Part shown: piece after piece, positions 1 to 6,967 of the stretch
How the letters are laid out: each line of letters starts with the position of its first letter
Position numbering within the stretch: position 1 is the first letter of the stretch
Translations under genes and position numbers: made by a program
Source: Bordetella genomosp. 7
Lineage (GTDB): Bacteria; Pseudomonadota; Gammaproteobacteria; Burkholderiales; Burkholderiaceae_B
Direction: 5' to 3'
Length of the DNA: 64,000 bases
Assembly (NCBI RefSeq): GCF_002261265.1
Contig: NZ_NEVK01000004.1
Span: 558,001 to 622,000 of the forward strand
The notes under the pieces: generated by a model
Told to the model about the DNA's origin: nothing
Databases searched by the model: none
What the model saw: the letters and a program-made list of their open reading frames with translations, nothing else

Positions 1-1026
1 GGGCAGCACCAGCACGACGTCCACGCCCCGGCGCGCGGCATTCATGAGCACTTCGATGAACGCCGGGTCCGGCACGAAGTACGCCATGGTGATGTGTATG
101 GACGTCTGCGCGCTTTCGAAGGCCGACATCAGCGTCAGGTACACCGTATAGCCGTCGCTGCGATCGGGCTGATTGGCCAGGATGCGCACCGCGAGGTCGC
201 CCTGCCTGGGCACCTGGGGAAAAAAATCGGTGTGCTCAAGCGGCGGCCCCTTCTGCGATTCCCAGCCCGCGAGCAACACGCGTTCCAGTTCGGCCACCGC
301 GGGCCCCTCAATGCGGATATGCGTATCGCGCCACGGCTGCGACTCGCGGCCATCCTTGCCGGGATTCGACCCCGACGAATATACGCTGCTGACATTCAGG
401 CCGCCCAGATAACCCACCTGACCGTCCACCACCAGGATCTTGCGGTGATTGCGCTGATTGGGCGACCATCCCGCACGCGCTCGCACCGGATTGACCGGGT
501 TGAACACGACGACCTGCACACCCGCCTCGCGCATGCGGTCGAACAGGGTATCGGCCGTACCCAGCGTGCCCACCGCGTCGATCATCACCGCCACGGCGGC
601 GCCGCGCTGACGGGCGGCGATCAGCGCGTCGGCAAAGCGCCGCCCTTCATCGTCGTCGTCGAAGATGTAGGTTTCCATGTGCACGTAGCGCCGCGCGTGC
701 GCAATGGATTCGAGCATCGCGCGGTAGGTGGCGGGCCCATCGGCCAGCAGATGCACGTCGTTGCCGGCAACTAGCGGAGCTCCGCTGATTGCTTCTTCAA
801 CTGCCTGGTGCCGTGCCAGGAAATCCCTGTTGCGCGCATCCGGCGCACGCGCCGCGATGGCCTTTCCGCGTTCGTAGCTGGCCCAGCCCGAATCGGCCGA
901 CAGGCCCGCCTGCACCTTGCGGGCCTGCCGCTGCTCGGAGTCTGGCACGCTCGCACACGCCGCCAAGGCGCCCGCCGCGAGCAGGCACATCAACCTTGCC
1001 GCAACTCTCGAGTAGCCGGCGTTCAT
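1..1026 (-). CDS. phospholipase D-like / cardiolipin synthase family lipoprotein (3' part outside window)
   Basis: The reading frame is open from an ATG at 1026 to the left edge, giving 342 residues without a stop. The N-terminus has a lipoprotein signal peptide ending in LAAC (Cys24). One HKD catalytic motif is visible as HRKILVVD near residue 194, followed by the GGLN stretch usual in phospholipase D-type enzymes. The second HKD motif would lie beyond the window. Such enzymes condense or hydrolyse phospholipids, typically making cardiolipin at the membrane. The ATG lies 15 bp downstream of the stop of the neighbouring membrane-protein gene, so the two are probably cotranscribed. The family is clear, but substrate (cardiolipin synthase versus another phosphatidyltransferase) cannot be decided from this half. 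Confidence 0.8.
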   Translation of the reverse strand, partial: MNAGYSRVAARLMCLLAAGALAACASVPDSEQRQARKVQAGLSADSGWASYERGKAIAARAPDARNRDFLARHQAVEEAISGAPLVAGNDVHLLADGPATYRAMLESIAHARRYVHMETYIFDDDDEGRRFADALIAARQRGAAVAVMIDAVGTLGTADTLFDRMREAGVQVVVFNPVNPVRARAGWSPNQRNHRKILVVDGQVGYLGGLNVSSVYSSGSNPGKDGRESQPWRDTHIRIEGPAVAELERVLLAGWESQKGPPLEHTDFFPQVPRQGDLAVRILANQPDRSDGYTVYLTLMSAFESAQTSIHITMAYFVPDPAFIEVLMNAARRGVDVVLVLP

Positions 1027-1041
1027 GGGGAATGTCGCGGC

Positions 1042-1626
1042 TCAGGGTTGCCACTGGGTGCGGTGCGACACCGGCGCGCGGCGGGCGGCCGGGCGCCTTT
1101 GCGCCTCGACATCCGTCCAGCGTCCGCCGCGCCACCGACCGTGCTCCCGGTCTACCTGGAACCCGCCCGCGTCGCGCAGCAGCGCCATCACCGCTTCTTC
1201 TTCGTCCGGCTCCACCTGTACGGCCAGCAATACTGCCTGGTCGGCTGCGGGCACGGTGCGCAGACGCTGGTCGCGTTGCATCATCAGGCTGCGCCCTGCC
1301 CACCACGCGCCTACCGCCGCCCCGGCGCAGGCGCCGAGCGCGCCCCCGACCACCACGGCAATATCGCCGCTGGACAGAAAAATTGCCGCGACGGTGGCCA
1401 GCAATGCGCCCACGGCTGCCAGGGCCGCTGCGCGCCAAGCCAGGCTGTAGCGGACCTGGCCGGCCTGCGCCTCGGGGTCATCCGCCCACGATTGCACTTG
1501 CCCAGTGCGCCGGCCGCCGCGGAACAGGCTCACCGCGTCTTCGCGGAACCCATCGGTAAACAGGGCATGGGCGGCGCTCTTGGCCGATGGAACACTATCG
1601 AAACGGGCAACGATTATCGACGACAT
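1042..1626 (-). CDS. glycine/alanine-rich membrane protein, unknown function
   Basis: This 194-residue protein begins MSSIIVARFDSVPSA. Two hydrophobic Ala/Gly-rich segments lie at about residues 64-85 and 88-110 (AAVGALLATVAAIFL, VVGGALGACAGAAVGAWWAG), resembling a glycine-zipper hairpin. A soluble C-terminal part (about 110-194) is rich in Arg and acidic residues. The N-terminal 35 residues resemble the small alpha/beta fold of general-stress membrane proteins that start with IVARFDS/VVGVFD-type strands, but this is only an impression. It sits directly upstream of the phospholipase D-like gene (15 bp), so a role in the envelope is plausible. No catalytic motif is seen. Confidence 0.7.
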   Translation of the reverse strand: MSSIIVARFDSVPSAKSAAHALFTDGFREDAVSLFRGGRRTGQVQSWADDPEAQAGQVRYSLAWRAAALAAVGALLATVAAIFLSSGDIAVVVGGALGACAGAAVGAWWAGRSLMMQRDQRLRTVPAADQAVLLAVQVEPDEEEAVMALLRDAGGFQVDREHGRWRGGRWTDVEAQRRPAARRAPVSHRTQWQP

Positions 1627-1870
1627 ACGCAGACCCTTGGCAGATAGACCGTGCCCCTATTCTGCTCGTAGTCCGACGGCGAATCCCCCTGCTTTGGCAA
1701 CCAGCGGTAATGCAGTATTTCGCCGAAGCCACCCCAGATACACTTGTTCGGGAACTCGGCCGATTGGCTATCGTTTAGTTAAAAAGCATTGCAATCGGCG
1801 TCGTATGCTTGACAGCGCAACGGGGTGCGCCGCGACAATAGCCTACGCACAACTGCCTGGAAACCGTCGA

Positions 1871-2848
1871 ATGGTCCCACCCCGCAGCATGTTCGCCCCC
1901 GCGTCGCACGCCCTGGCAGAAGACTCGCCCGGCGCGCCGGCGCAGGCCAGCCAGGAACTACAGGCCGGGTTGCTGGCCCCATCGCCGCATATTGACCCCA
2001 AGTACCTGTACGACCGCCTGGGCTCCAGTCTGTTCACAGCCATCACGCTACTGCCCGAGTACTACCCCACCCGCTGCGAAGCAGAGATACTGCAGGAGCA
2101 TGCGGCCGATATCGCCGCGCATGCGGGGAAAGTCGAGGCCTTGATAGACGTGGGCGCCGGCGACTGTGTCAAGGCCGAACGCCTGTTCGCCAGCCTGCAA
2201 CCGCGCCGCTACGTGCCTATTGATATCTCGGCCGGCTACCTGCAAACGGCGGTACAGCGCCTGCAACACGCGCATCCGGATATCGAGATCATGGCAGTCT
2301 GCCAGGATGTCCACGACACGCTCGACCTGCCGCACGCCATTCCCGAACGGAACCGGCTGTTTTTCTACCCCGGCTCGAGCATCGGAAACCTCGACCCCGG
2401 CCGGGCAGCGCGGATGCTCGCGCGCATCCGCGCCGCCTGCCCCGGCGGGGGCCTGCTGGTGGGCGTCGACCGGGTCAAGCCGCGCAGCATACTCGAGCCG
2501 GCCTATGACGACGCATTGCGCCTGACCGCCGCATTCAATCTCAACCTGCTGCGACACGTAAACCAGTTGCTGGGCAGCGACTTCCAGGTGGATGACTGGT
2601 CCCACGTGGCGCACTACGATGAAGCCAACTCGCGCATCCAGATGTTCCTGCAGGCGCAACGCGATGTGCTCGTACGCTGGCCCGCAGGACAGCGGCGCTT
2701 TGCCGCCGGCCAGCGCATTCATACCGAGAACTCGTATAAGTACACGCCCGAGAAATTCCGCGACCTGCTCGCCCAGGCGGGCTTTCGCGACATACAACAT
2801 TGGTCGGACGAGCGCGGCTGGTTTTCCGTGTTCAGCGCCCGCGCTTGA
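1871..2848 (+). CDS. egtD: L-histidine N-alpha-methyltransferase EgtD
   Basis: EgtD trimethylates the alpha-amino group of L-histidine with three S-adenosylmethionine molecules to give hercynine, the first step of ergothioneine synthesis in the cytosol. The sequence has the family hallmarks: PKYLYDRLGSSLFTAI and LPEYYPTR near the N-terminus, the SAM-binding DVGAGDCVK, YPGSSIGN, and a C-terminal HTENSYKYTPEKF block. Length (325 aa) is normal. The ATG at 1871 is preferred because it has a weak GGA upstream; 1889 (MFAP) and 1805 are in frame and possible. egtB follows after 20 bp, so the pair is an operon. Confidence 0.93.
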   Translation: MVPPRSMFAPASHALAEDSPGAPAQASQELQAGLLAPSPHIDPKYLYDRLGSSLFTAITLLPEYYPTRCEAEILQEHAADIAAHAGKVEALIDVGAGDCVKAERLFASLQPRRYVPIDISAGYLQTAVQRLQHAHPDIEIMAVCQDVHDTLDLPHAIPERNRLFFYPGSSIGNLDPGRAARMLARIRAACPGGGLLVGVDRVKPRSILEPAYDDALRLTAAFNLNLLRHVNQLLGSDFQVDDWSHVAHYDEANSRIQMFLQAQRDVLVRWPAGQRRFAAGQRIHTENSYKYTPEKFRDLLAQAGFRDIQHWSDERGWFSVFSARA

Positions 2849-2868
2849 TCCGCAATACCCGAGACGCC

Positions 2869-4185
2869 ATGGACGCTCCCGTCTTGCCAGCACAGCCCGC
2901 CGGGCCAGATTCTCTTGCCGCAACGCCGCCCGTGCGTGAACTTGCGCAACGCTATGCCGATGTGCGCGGATTGACGCGCATGCTCGCGCAACCCCTGAGC
3001 GCCGAAGATTGCCAGATCCAGTCCATGCCCGACTGCAGCCCGGTGAAATGGCACCTGGCCCACACAACCTGGTTCTTCGAGACTTTCCTGCTGACGCGAT
3101 TCCAGCCCGGCTACGAACCGTTCCACCCGCAATACCGGGTGCTGTTCAACTCGTACTACAACGCCGTGGGCGAAAAGCATCCGCGTCCGCAGCGCGGCAT
3201 GCTGTCGCGGCCGTCTCTGGATGACGTTCTGCGATATCGTGAACACGTAGACCTGGCCATGGCGAAACTGCTCGGCGACTCGGCCGACCCCGCTTGCGCC
3301 GCGCTGGCCGAACTTGGCCTGAATCACGAACAGCAGCACCAGGAACTCATTCTCACCGACATCAAGCACGCCCTGTCCTTGAACCCGCTGCGACCGGCCT
3401 ATGCGCAGGCGTCGCAGCCATCCGGCACAACGCCCAGCTTGCCCGCGGGCTGGGTGCGCTACAAGGGCGGCATCGTGCGCATCGGCCACGAACAGGCCGG
3501 TTTCGCCTTCGACAACGAAGGCCCGCCCCATGATGTACTGCTGCAGCCGTTCCTGCTGGCCGACCGCCTGGTCACCCAAGCTGAATACCTGGAGTTCATG
3601 AACGACGGCGGCTATCGCCGCCCCGAACTGTGGCTGTCGCTGGGGTGGGAACGCGTATGCAGCGAACAATGGCAGGCGCCGCTGTACTGGGAACATCACC
3701 AGGGCGGCTGGCACGCGTTCACCCTGCAAGGCATGCAGCCGCTTGATCCGGCCGCGCCAGTGACGCATATCAGCTACTACGAAGCGGATGCCTATGCGCG
3801 CTGGAAACAGGCGCGGCTGCCTCGTGAAGCCGAATGGGAACACGCGGCCCGCACGCTCGCCGAGCCCGGCCCCGCCAACCTGCTCGACGCGCAACGACTG
3901 CACCCCCAGCCCGCGCCCGCCGGGGGCCGCGTGCCCACGGAACCCGCCCAGCTCTATGGCGACACCTGGGAATGGACCTGCAGCGCCTACGACGCGTATC
4001 CGGGCTACGCGCCCGCGGCGGGCGCGGTGGGCGAATACAACGGCAAATTCATGTGCAACCAGTTTGTGCTGCGCGGCGGCTCGTGCGTCACGCCGCCCGG
4101 CCATATCCGCGCCACTTACCGCAATTTCTTCCCGCCGGAAGCGCGATGGCAGTTCTCCGGGATCCGCCTGGCGCGTGACGCCTAG
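2869..4185 (+). CDS. egtB: ergothioneine biosynthesis protein EgtB (hercynine oxygenase)
   Basis: EgtB is a non-haem iron enzyme that couples hercynine with a thiol (gamma-glutamylcysteine or cysteine) to form a sulfoxide. The 438-residue protein has an N-terminal DinB_2-type helical domain carrying the iron ligands (WHLAH at about 61-65 and LNHEQQHQ at about 151-158). A C-terminal FGE-sulfatase domain ends in SCVTPPGH and TYRNFFPPEARW. It is translated 20 bp after egtD. No egtA, egtC or egtE homologue lies in the window, so the thiol donor and the final C-S lyase must be encoded elsewhere or replaced. Confidence 0.93.
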   Translation: MDAPVLPAQPAGPDSLAATPPVRELAQRYADVRGLTRMLAQPLSAEDCQIQSMPDCSPVKWHLAHTTWFFETFLLTRFQPGYEPFHPQYRVLFNSYYNAVGEKHPRPQRGMLSRPSLDDVLRYREHVDLAMAKLLGDSADPACAALAELGLNHEQQHQELILTDIKHALSLNPLRPAYAQASQPSGTTPSLPAGWVRYKGGIVRIGHEQAGFAFDNEGPPHDVLLQPFLLADRLVTQAEYLEFMNDGGYRRPELWLSLGWERVCSEQWQAPLYWEHHQGGWHAFTLQGMQPLDPAAPVTHISYYEADAYARWKQARLPREAEWEHAARTLAEPGPANLLDAQRLHPQPAPAGGRVPTEPAQLYGDTWEWTCSAYDAYPGYAPAAGAVGEYNGKFMCNQFVLRGGSCVTPPGHIRATYRNFFPPEARWQFSGIRLARDA

Positions 4186-4190
4186 GCTGT

Positions 4191-4220
4191 TTGCAAGAAG
4201 CAAAATGATCGTGCTAGAAT
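4191..4220 (+). promoter_or_regulatory. sigma-70 type promoter for tRNA-Met
   Basis: A -35 hexamer TTGCAA (4191-4196) is followed after 18 bp by an extended -10, TGCTAGAAT (hexamer TAGAAT 4215-4220). The tRNA begins 68 bp further on. It starts just after the egtB stop codon, so the tRNA is independently transcribed. Confidence 0.65.
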
Positions 4221-4288
4221 TTTGTTCTTGCCCGGGCACGCGTTGCCAGGCAGGAAGCAGGCGCAGGCATATCATGCCCCCTTGCTTA

Positions 4289-4365
4289 GGCGCATTAGCT
4301 CAGCCGGTTAGAGCGACGGAATCATAATCCGCAGGTCCCCTGTTCGAATCAGGGATGCGCCACCA
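4289..4365 (+). tRNA. tRNA-Met (anticodon CAU)
   Basis: A 77-nt cloverleaf can be folded: acceptor stem GGCGCAT (4289-4295) with ATGCGCC (4355-4361), anticodon loop ATCATAA with CAT at 4323-4325, T arm CCCTG-TTCGAAT-CAGGG, and an encoded CCA end. A CAU anticodon could also belong to a tRNA-Ile whose C34 is modified to lysidine; elongator Met is the better guess. The 3' part doubles as an attachment site (see the repeats at 4346 and 6293). Confidence 0.92.
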
Positions 4366-4367
4366 GA
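4346..4367 (+). repeat. attL-type direct repeat in the tRNA-Met 3' end
   Basis: These 22 bases, from the T loop through CCA plus two bases, recur exactly at 6293-6314. Flanking bases differ on both sides. A tRNA 3' end duplicated about 2 kb downstream is the usual signature of site-specific integration by a tyrosine recombinase, with the tRNA reconstituted on the left. Confidence 0.85.
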
Positions 4368-4373
4368 GATATC

Positions 4374-4408
4374 AAAAAGCCCCGAGGCCTTGTGCTTCGG
4401 GGCTTTTT
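4374..4408 (+). terminator. intrinsic terminator after tRNA-Met (element side)
   Basis: AAAAAGCCCCGA (4374-4385) pairs with TCGGGGCTTTTT (4397-4408) around an 11-nt loop, ending in a T-run. It lies inside the inserted element, just past the left attachment repeat, so it probably arrived with the element. The ancestral terminator is then the one at 6321. Confidence 0.8.
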
Positions 4409-4506
4409 TACGCAAATTTTCTGGTAAGCCCTTGATTTATAAGGGATTTATCAAATCTAAAGTCGCACTTTATTTAAGTGTGGTTGGGGGTTGCTAGACG
4501 CTGTAG

Positions 4507-4545
4507 CTGGTACAAAAGGCTGGTACAAAACACTGGTACAAATGC
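4507..4545 (+). repeat. three 13-bp-phased CTGGTACAAA repeats (possible integrase arm sites)
   Basis: CTGGTACAAA starts at 4507, 4520 and 4533, exactly 13 bp apart, about 140 bp inside the left attachment repeat. A related pair with the same 13-bp spacing lies near the right end (6203 and 6216). Phased short repeats flanking an att core resemble arm-type binding sites of lambda-like integrases; this function is inferred. Confidence 0.6.
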
Positions 4546-4589
4546 CTTGGGAACCAGCCATCAAATCAACGTTTAGAAGGCTACCCCAA

Positions 4590-4669
4590 ATGACTCGTTT
4601 ACTTGAAAAAACACCGTATCTGTTTCCCCACCCGCAGTCGCAAAGTTATTGGTTCCGGCGGGGTGTCCC
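4590..4669 (+). pseudogene. 5' fragment of a site-specific tyrosine recombinase (integrase)
   Basis: An ATG at 4590 opens 26 codons that end in PYLFPHPQSQSYWFRRGV. This matches the N-terminal pattern of phage-type integrases in which an aromatic strand (YYFRRRVP) starts the arm-binding domain. The frame is cut at 4670 by the left inverted repeat of the insertion sequence, and no catalytic domain is left in the window. Its position next to the attachment site fits an integrase gene. The fragment is short, so the assignment rests on motif style plus context. Confidence 0.55.
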
Positions 4670-4685
4670 TGACCTGCCCCCAGAC

Positions 4686-5510
4686 TTAGTACGGCACCGA
4701 CATAGAGTCCAGGGTTAAAAACCGTTGTTGTCGATGCGCCTGAGCAAACTGCTCCGGCGTTAAGTATCCCAGCGCGCTATGCGGGCGTTCGGTGTTGTAC
4801 TCGACGCGCCAGTCTTCGATCAAGGATTTGGCTTGGCGCAGCGACAGGAACCAATGCTCATTCAGGCATTCATCGCGGAATTTTCCGTTGAAGCTCTCGA
4901 TGTATGCATTCTCCACGGGTTTGCCTGGTCTGATGAACGACAGCTTCACGCCGACCTGATAGGCCCAAGCGTCCAAGGCCCTGCCGGCAAACTCTGGGCC
5001 GTTGTCCACGGTGATGGATTTGGGCAGCCCATGCAGTTCCGCAAGCCGTTGCAGCACCTGCGCCACCCGCAATCCCGGCAGTGATGTATCGACCTCGATG
5101 GCAAGACACTCGCGCGTGTAGTCATCGACGATGTTCAAGCACCGGAACCTGCGGCCATAGGCCAGACCGTCGGACACGAAGTCCATCGACCAGCTCTGAT
5201 TCGGCGCCGTCGCAACGGGACGAACTACCCGCTCTGCGGGAGCGATGCGCTTGCGGCGACGCTTACGAACGCTCAAGCCGGCTTGGCTGTAAAGCCGCCA
5301 GACCCGCTTGTGATTCATCTGCCAGCCTTCACGGCGCAGCAGAATATGGATGCGCCGATAACCGTAGCGTCGCTTGAGCGCTGCCATCTCCTTCATGCGC
5401 TCGATCAATGCCACATCGCCCGTACGCTTACTTTCATAAGCGAATAGCGACCGGGAAATGCCTACCAGCCCGCAGGCCCGGGTGATACCCATGCCGCGCT
5501 CGGTCATCAA
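4686..5510 (-). CDS. IS3-family transposase, orfB (DDE integrase domain)
   Basis: This 274-residue product has an HTH_21-like N-terminal part (about 1-90) and an rve-type integrase core. The catalytic triad reads D110 (WSMDF), D169 (TVDNGPEF) and E205 (YIESFNGK), with 35 residues between the second Asp and Glu, as in IS3 elements. The frame lies one step back (-1) relative to orfA, consistent with the programmed -1 frameshift that makes the active OrfAB fusion. No internal stop is seen, so the transposase may be functional. Confidence 0.93.
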   Translation of the reverse strand: MMTERGMGITRACGLVGISRSLFAYESKRTGDVALIERMKEMAALKRRYGYRRIHILLRREGWQMNHKRVWRLYSQAGLSVRKRRRKRIAPAERVVRPVATAPNQSWSMDFVSDGLAYGRRFRCLNIVDDYTRECLAIEVDTSLPGLRVAQVLQRLAELHGLPKSITVDNGPEFAGRALDAWAYQVGVKLSFIRPGKPVENAYIESFNGKFRDECLNEHWFLSLRQAKSLIEDWRVEYNTERPHSALGYLTPEQFAQAHRQQRFLTLDSMSVPY

Positions 5511-5545
5511 CGTTCTGACCGCTTCGCGTTTGGCCTGCGGGCTTG

Positions 5546-5806
5546 CTACTTTCGGCTCAAAAGGTCCTGAAGCGCAGCCTTGTCCAGCATCGATTCAGCC
5601 AACAGCTTCTTGAGCTTGTTGTTCTCTTGCTCCAGTTCCTTCAGGCGCTGGGCGTCCGAGACGGTCATACCGCCGAACTTCGCCTTCCAGTTGTAGTAGG
5701 TGGCCTCCGAGATCCCGTGCTTGCGGCACAGTTCGGCCACCTTGGCCCCTGCCTCGGCCTCCTTCAGCACCCCGATGATCTGTTCTTCCGTAAATCGTTT
5801 CTTCAT
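5546..5806 (-). CDS. IS3-family transposase, orfA (HTH and leucine zipper)
   Basis: The 86-residue protein starts MKKRFTEEQIIGVLKEAEAG and holds a helix-turn-helix (about 20-45, CRKHGISEATYYNWKAKFGG). A heptad-repeat coiled coil follows (about 55-80, RLKELEQENNKLKKLL). OrfA binds the inverted repeats and supplies the N-terminus of the OrfAB transposase by -1 frameshifting into orfB. It is intact. Confidence 0.93.
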   Translation of the reverse strand: MKKRFTEEQIIGVLKEAEAGAKVAELCRKHGISEATYYNWKAKFGGMTVSDAQRLKELEQENNKLKKLLAESMLDKAALQDLLSRK

Positions 5807-5865
5807 TGCCGTTCCTTTGTGAACGGACTCTACATCGATTTCGTACTAAGTCTGGGGGCAGGTCA

Positions 5866-6074
5866 ATGAACTCGCACATTTCTTGCAACGTATGCCCCAT
5901 CTGCCTGGCACGGTTCTGGAGAGCGGCATACAAAGCGGCCCCCTTTACGCCTCCTTTGAGGACGTCGGCATCCAAATGCCCGTCCCACGTCAGCTCCTGG
6001 TCAACAATGGCCTGTAGTTTCTTGCGCGTCTGCGCCCTGGATGCCGCACCGCTGACGTCGTTTTTGTCTTTCAT
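5866..6074 (-). pseudogene. 5' fragment of an unknown element gene, cut by the IS
   Basis: An ATG at 6074, with AGGA about 10 bases upstream, opens about 69 codons that end at the IS boundary at 5866. The fragment begins MKDKNDVSGAASRAQTRKKL and contains WDGHLDADVLKGGVKGAALYAAL. It has no signal peptide or membrane segment and I do not recognise the family. Downstream of 5866 the frame reads into IS sequence, so the native C-terminus is lost. It is presumably cargo or a control gene of the former island. Confidence 0.5.
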
Positions 6075-6202
6075 TCTGAGGTTCCTATACAAGTGGCTCT
6101 GGTCACTGCGGGCTATGATTCAGTCGAATAAACCCACGTTCCTAACTTGTATATGGACCTCTTTTTTTCTGGCTCGGGTAGCCCAAAAAATGGGCTTGGA
6201 CA

Positions 6203-6223
6203 CTGGCACACGGTACTGGTACA
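6203..6223 (+). repeat. two 13-bp-phased CTGGYACA repeats near the right end of the element
   Basis: CTGGCACA (6203-6210) and CTGGTACA (6216-6223) are 13 bp apart and in the same orientation as the three CTGGTACAAA copies near the left end. They lie about 70 bp inside the right attachment repeat. A short hairpin, AGCCCA-AAAAA-TGGGCT, lies just before them (about 6180-6196). Confidence 0.5.
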
Positions 6224-6292
6224 CTGGGGGTCAAGCAGCCTCTAATGATTTGATAAATAAAGGTTTTCCCTGATTTTTGAAGTGGCTTTCGA

Positions 6293-6314
6293 GAATCAGG
6301 GATGCGCCACCAGA
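6293..6314 (+). repeat. attR-type direct repeat (copy of tRNA-Met 3' end)
   Basis: An exact 22-bp copy of 4346-4367, separated by 1947 bp, containing the end of the T arm, the 3' acceptor strand and CCA of tRNA-Met but no other tRNA part. It marks the right junction of the integrated element with the ancestral chromosome. Confidence 0.85.
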
Positions 6315-6320
6315 ATTACA

Positions 6321-6342
6321 CGGCCCGCAGCAATGCGGGCCG
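6321..6342 (+). terminator. intrinsic terminator, probably the ancestral one of tRNA-Met
   Basis: CGGCCCGC (6321-6328) pairs with GCGGGCCG (6335-6342) around AGCAAT, followed by TTTTTATT. It lies 7 bp beyond the right attachment repeat, where the tRNA terminator would have been before insertion. Confidence 0.75.
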
Positions 6343-6441
6343 TTTTTATTCGCGCGTCCGGCGTGACGTAGTTATTCGCGCGCCCGGCTCAACGTCGCCC
6401 AATTCCTGCCCGCATCCACATCGCCGTGCCGCCAACAGCCA

Positions 6442-6467
6442 AATGGCCCGCGCTTGGGCGGGCCATT
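6442..6467 (-). terminator. hairpin downstream of the 119-aa gene
   Basis: A perfect 10-bp stem (AATGGCCCGC 6442-6451 with GCGGGCCATT 6458-6467) with a 6-nt loop lies 23 bp after the stop of the minus-strand gene at 6491. The following T-run is short, so this is a weak or Rho-assisted terminator. The two hairpins at 6321 and 6442 separate the tRNA from the convergent gene. Confidence 0.5.
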
Positions 6468-6490
6468 CTGCATCGAGCGTGCGGGCCCGG

Positions 6491-6850
6491 CTACGCGGCC
6501 ACGCGCAAATGCCGCCCGGGCTTGCCCGGCTTGGCGGGCCGCAGCAGGCTGCTGGGCACGTCTTCCACCAGAGCCGGTTCGCACCGTGCGCTGACCTGCC
6601 CCGGCAATATCCAGCTTTTGCCGTCTTTACACTCGGTGGCCTGCAGATGCCTGGCCAGGCGCAGCGCATCAAGCTCGGCGCGCTCGCGCCCCGATCGCAC
6701 CATGTCGCAGAAGCGCGCAAAGCTGAACGTATGCGCACCTTCGCGCCCGATGATATCGACGCATCCGCGATATTCGCCGAAGTCGACCTCATGCACCCGT
6801 GGCCGGATGGAATAACTCACCTTGGAAGCGAAAGCAGAAAGCGTGTCCAT
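6491..6850 (-). CDS. hypothetical protein, 119 aa
   Basis: The ATG at 6850 has a good ribosome site (GGGAGAT). The soluble product begins MDTLSAFASKVSYSIRPRVH and carries acidic/aromatic segments such as DFGEYRGCVDIIGREGAHTF. The C-terminus is basic and rich in Pro/Gly. No signal peptide, membrane segment or known catalytic motif is seen. It stands alone between the tRNA-element junction and the AI-2E-type permease gene, 117 bp downstream of the latter. I do not recognise its family. Confidence 0.6.
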   Translation of the reverse strand: MDTLSAFASKVSYSIRPRVHEVDFGEYRGCVDIIGREGAHTFSFARFCDMVRSGRERAELDALRLARHLQATECKDGKSWILPGQVSARCEPALVEDVPSSLLRPAKPGKPGRHLRVAA

Positions 6851-6967
6851 GGCTTGATCTCCCTGTGAAGTGATGCCCTTCCAGGGTAGAGCAAGACACG
6901 TACCCGCACGTGTTTCCTTTGCAATCGTTGAGAACGATTACTGCGCGGTTACAACTGCCACACTTGC

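Larger units (their letters stand above)
4670..5865 (-). mobile_element. IS3-family insertion sequence (IS407-like group)
   Basis: The element is 1196 bp with perfect 24-bp terminal inverted repeats (4670-4693 and 5842-5865) that begin TGACCTGCCCCCAGACTTAG. It carries orfA and orfB in the IS3 arrangement, both intact. The four bases outside each end differ (TCCC at 4666-4669, ATGA at 5866-5869), so there is no target-site duplication. That is expected if the two flanks come from different insertion events joined by a deletion between IS copies. Confidence 0.9.
4346..6314. mobile_element. collapsed integrative element in tRNA-Met
   Basis: The interval is bounded by a 22-bp perfect direct repeat. 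It contains an integrase N-terminus next to the left end, an IS3-family insertion sequence, a truncated gene on the right, and 13-bp-phased short repeats near both ends. The DNA between the repeats and the IS is visibly more AT-rich than its neighbours. Only about 750 bp of non-IS element DNA remain, so this is a remnant of a larger island or prophage. Confidence 0.75.

Noticed and set aside
94-774. A 226-codon plus-strand frame at the left edge
   Set aside because: The minus strand encodes a phospholipase D-like protein with an HKD motif through the same bases.
4491-4718. A single 75-residue gene running from the element into the IS
   Set aside because: The frame joins an integrase-like N-terminus to the IS inverted repeat and stops within it; it is a chimera, not a gene.
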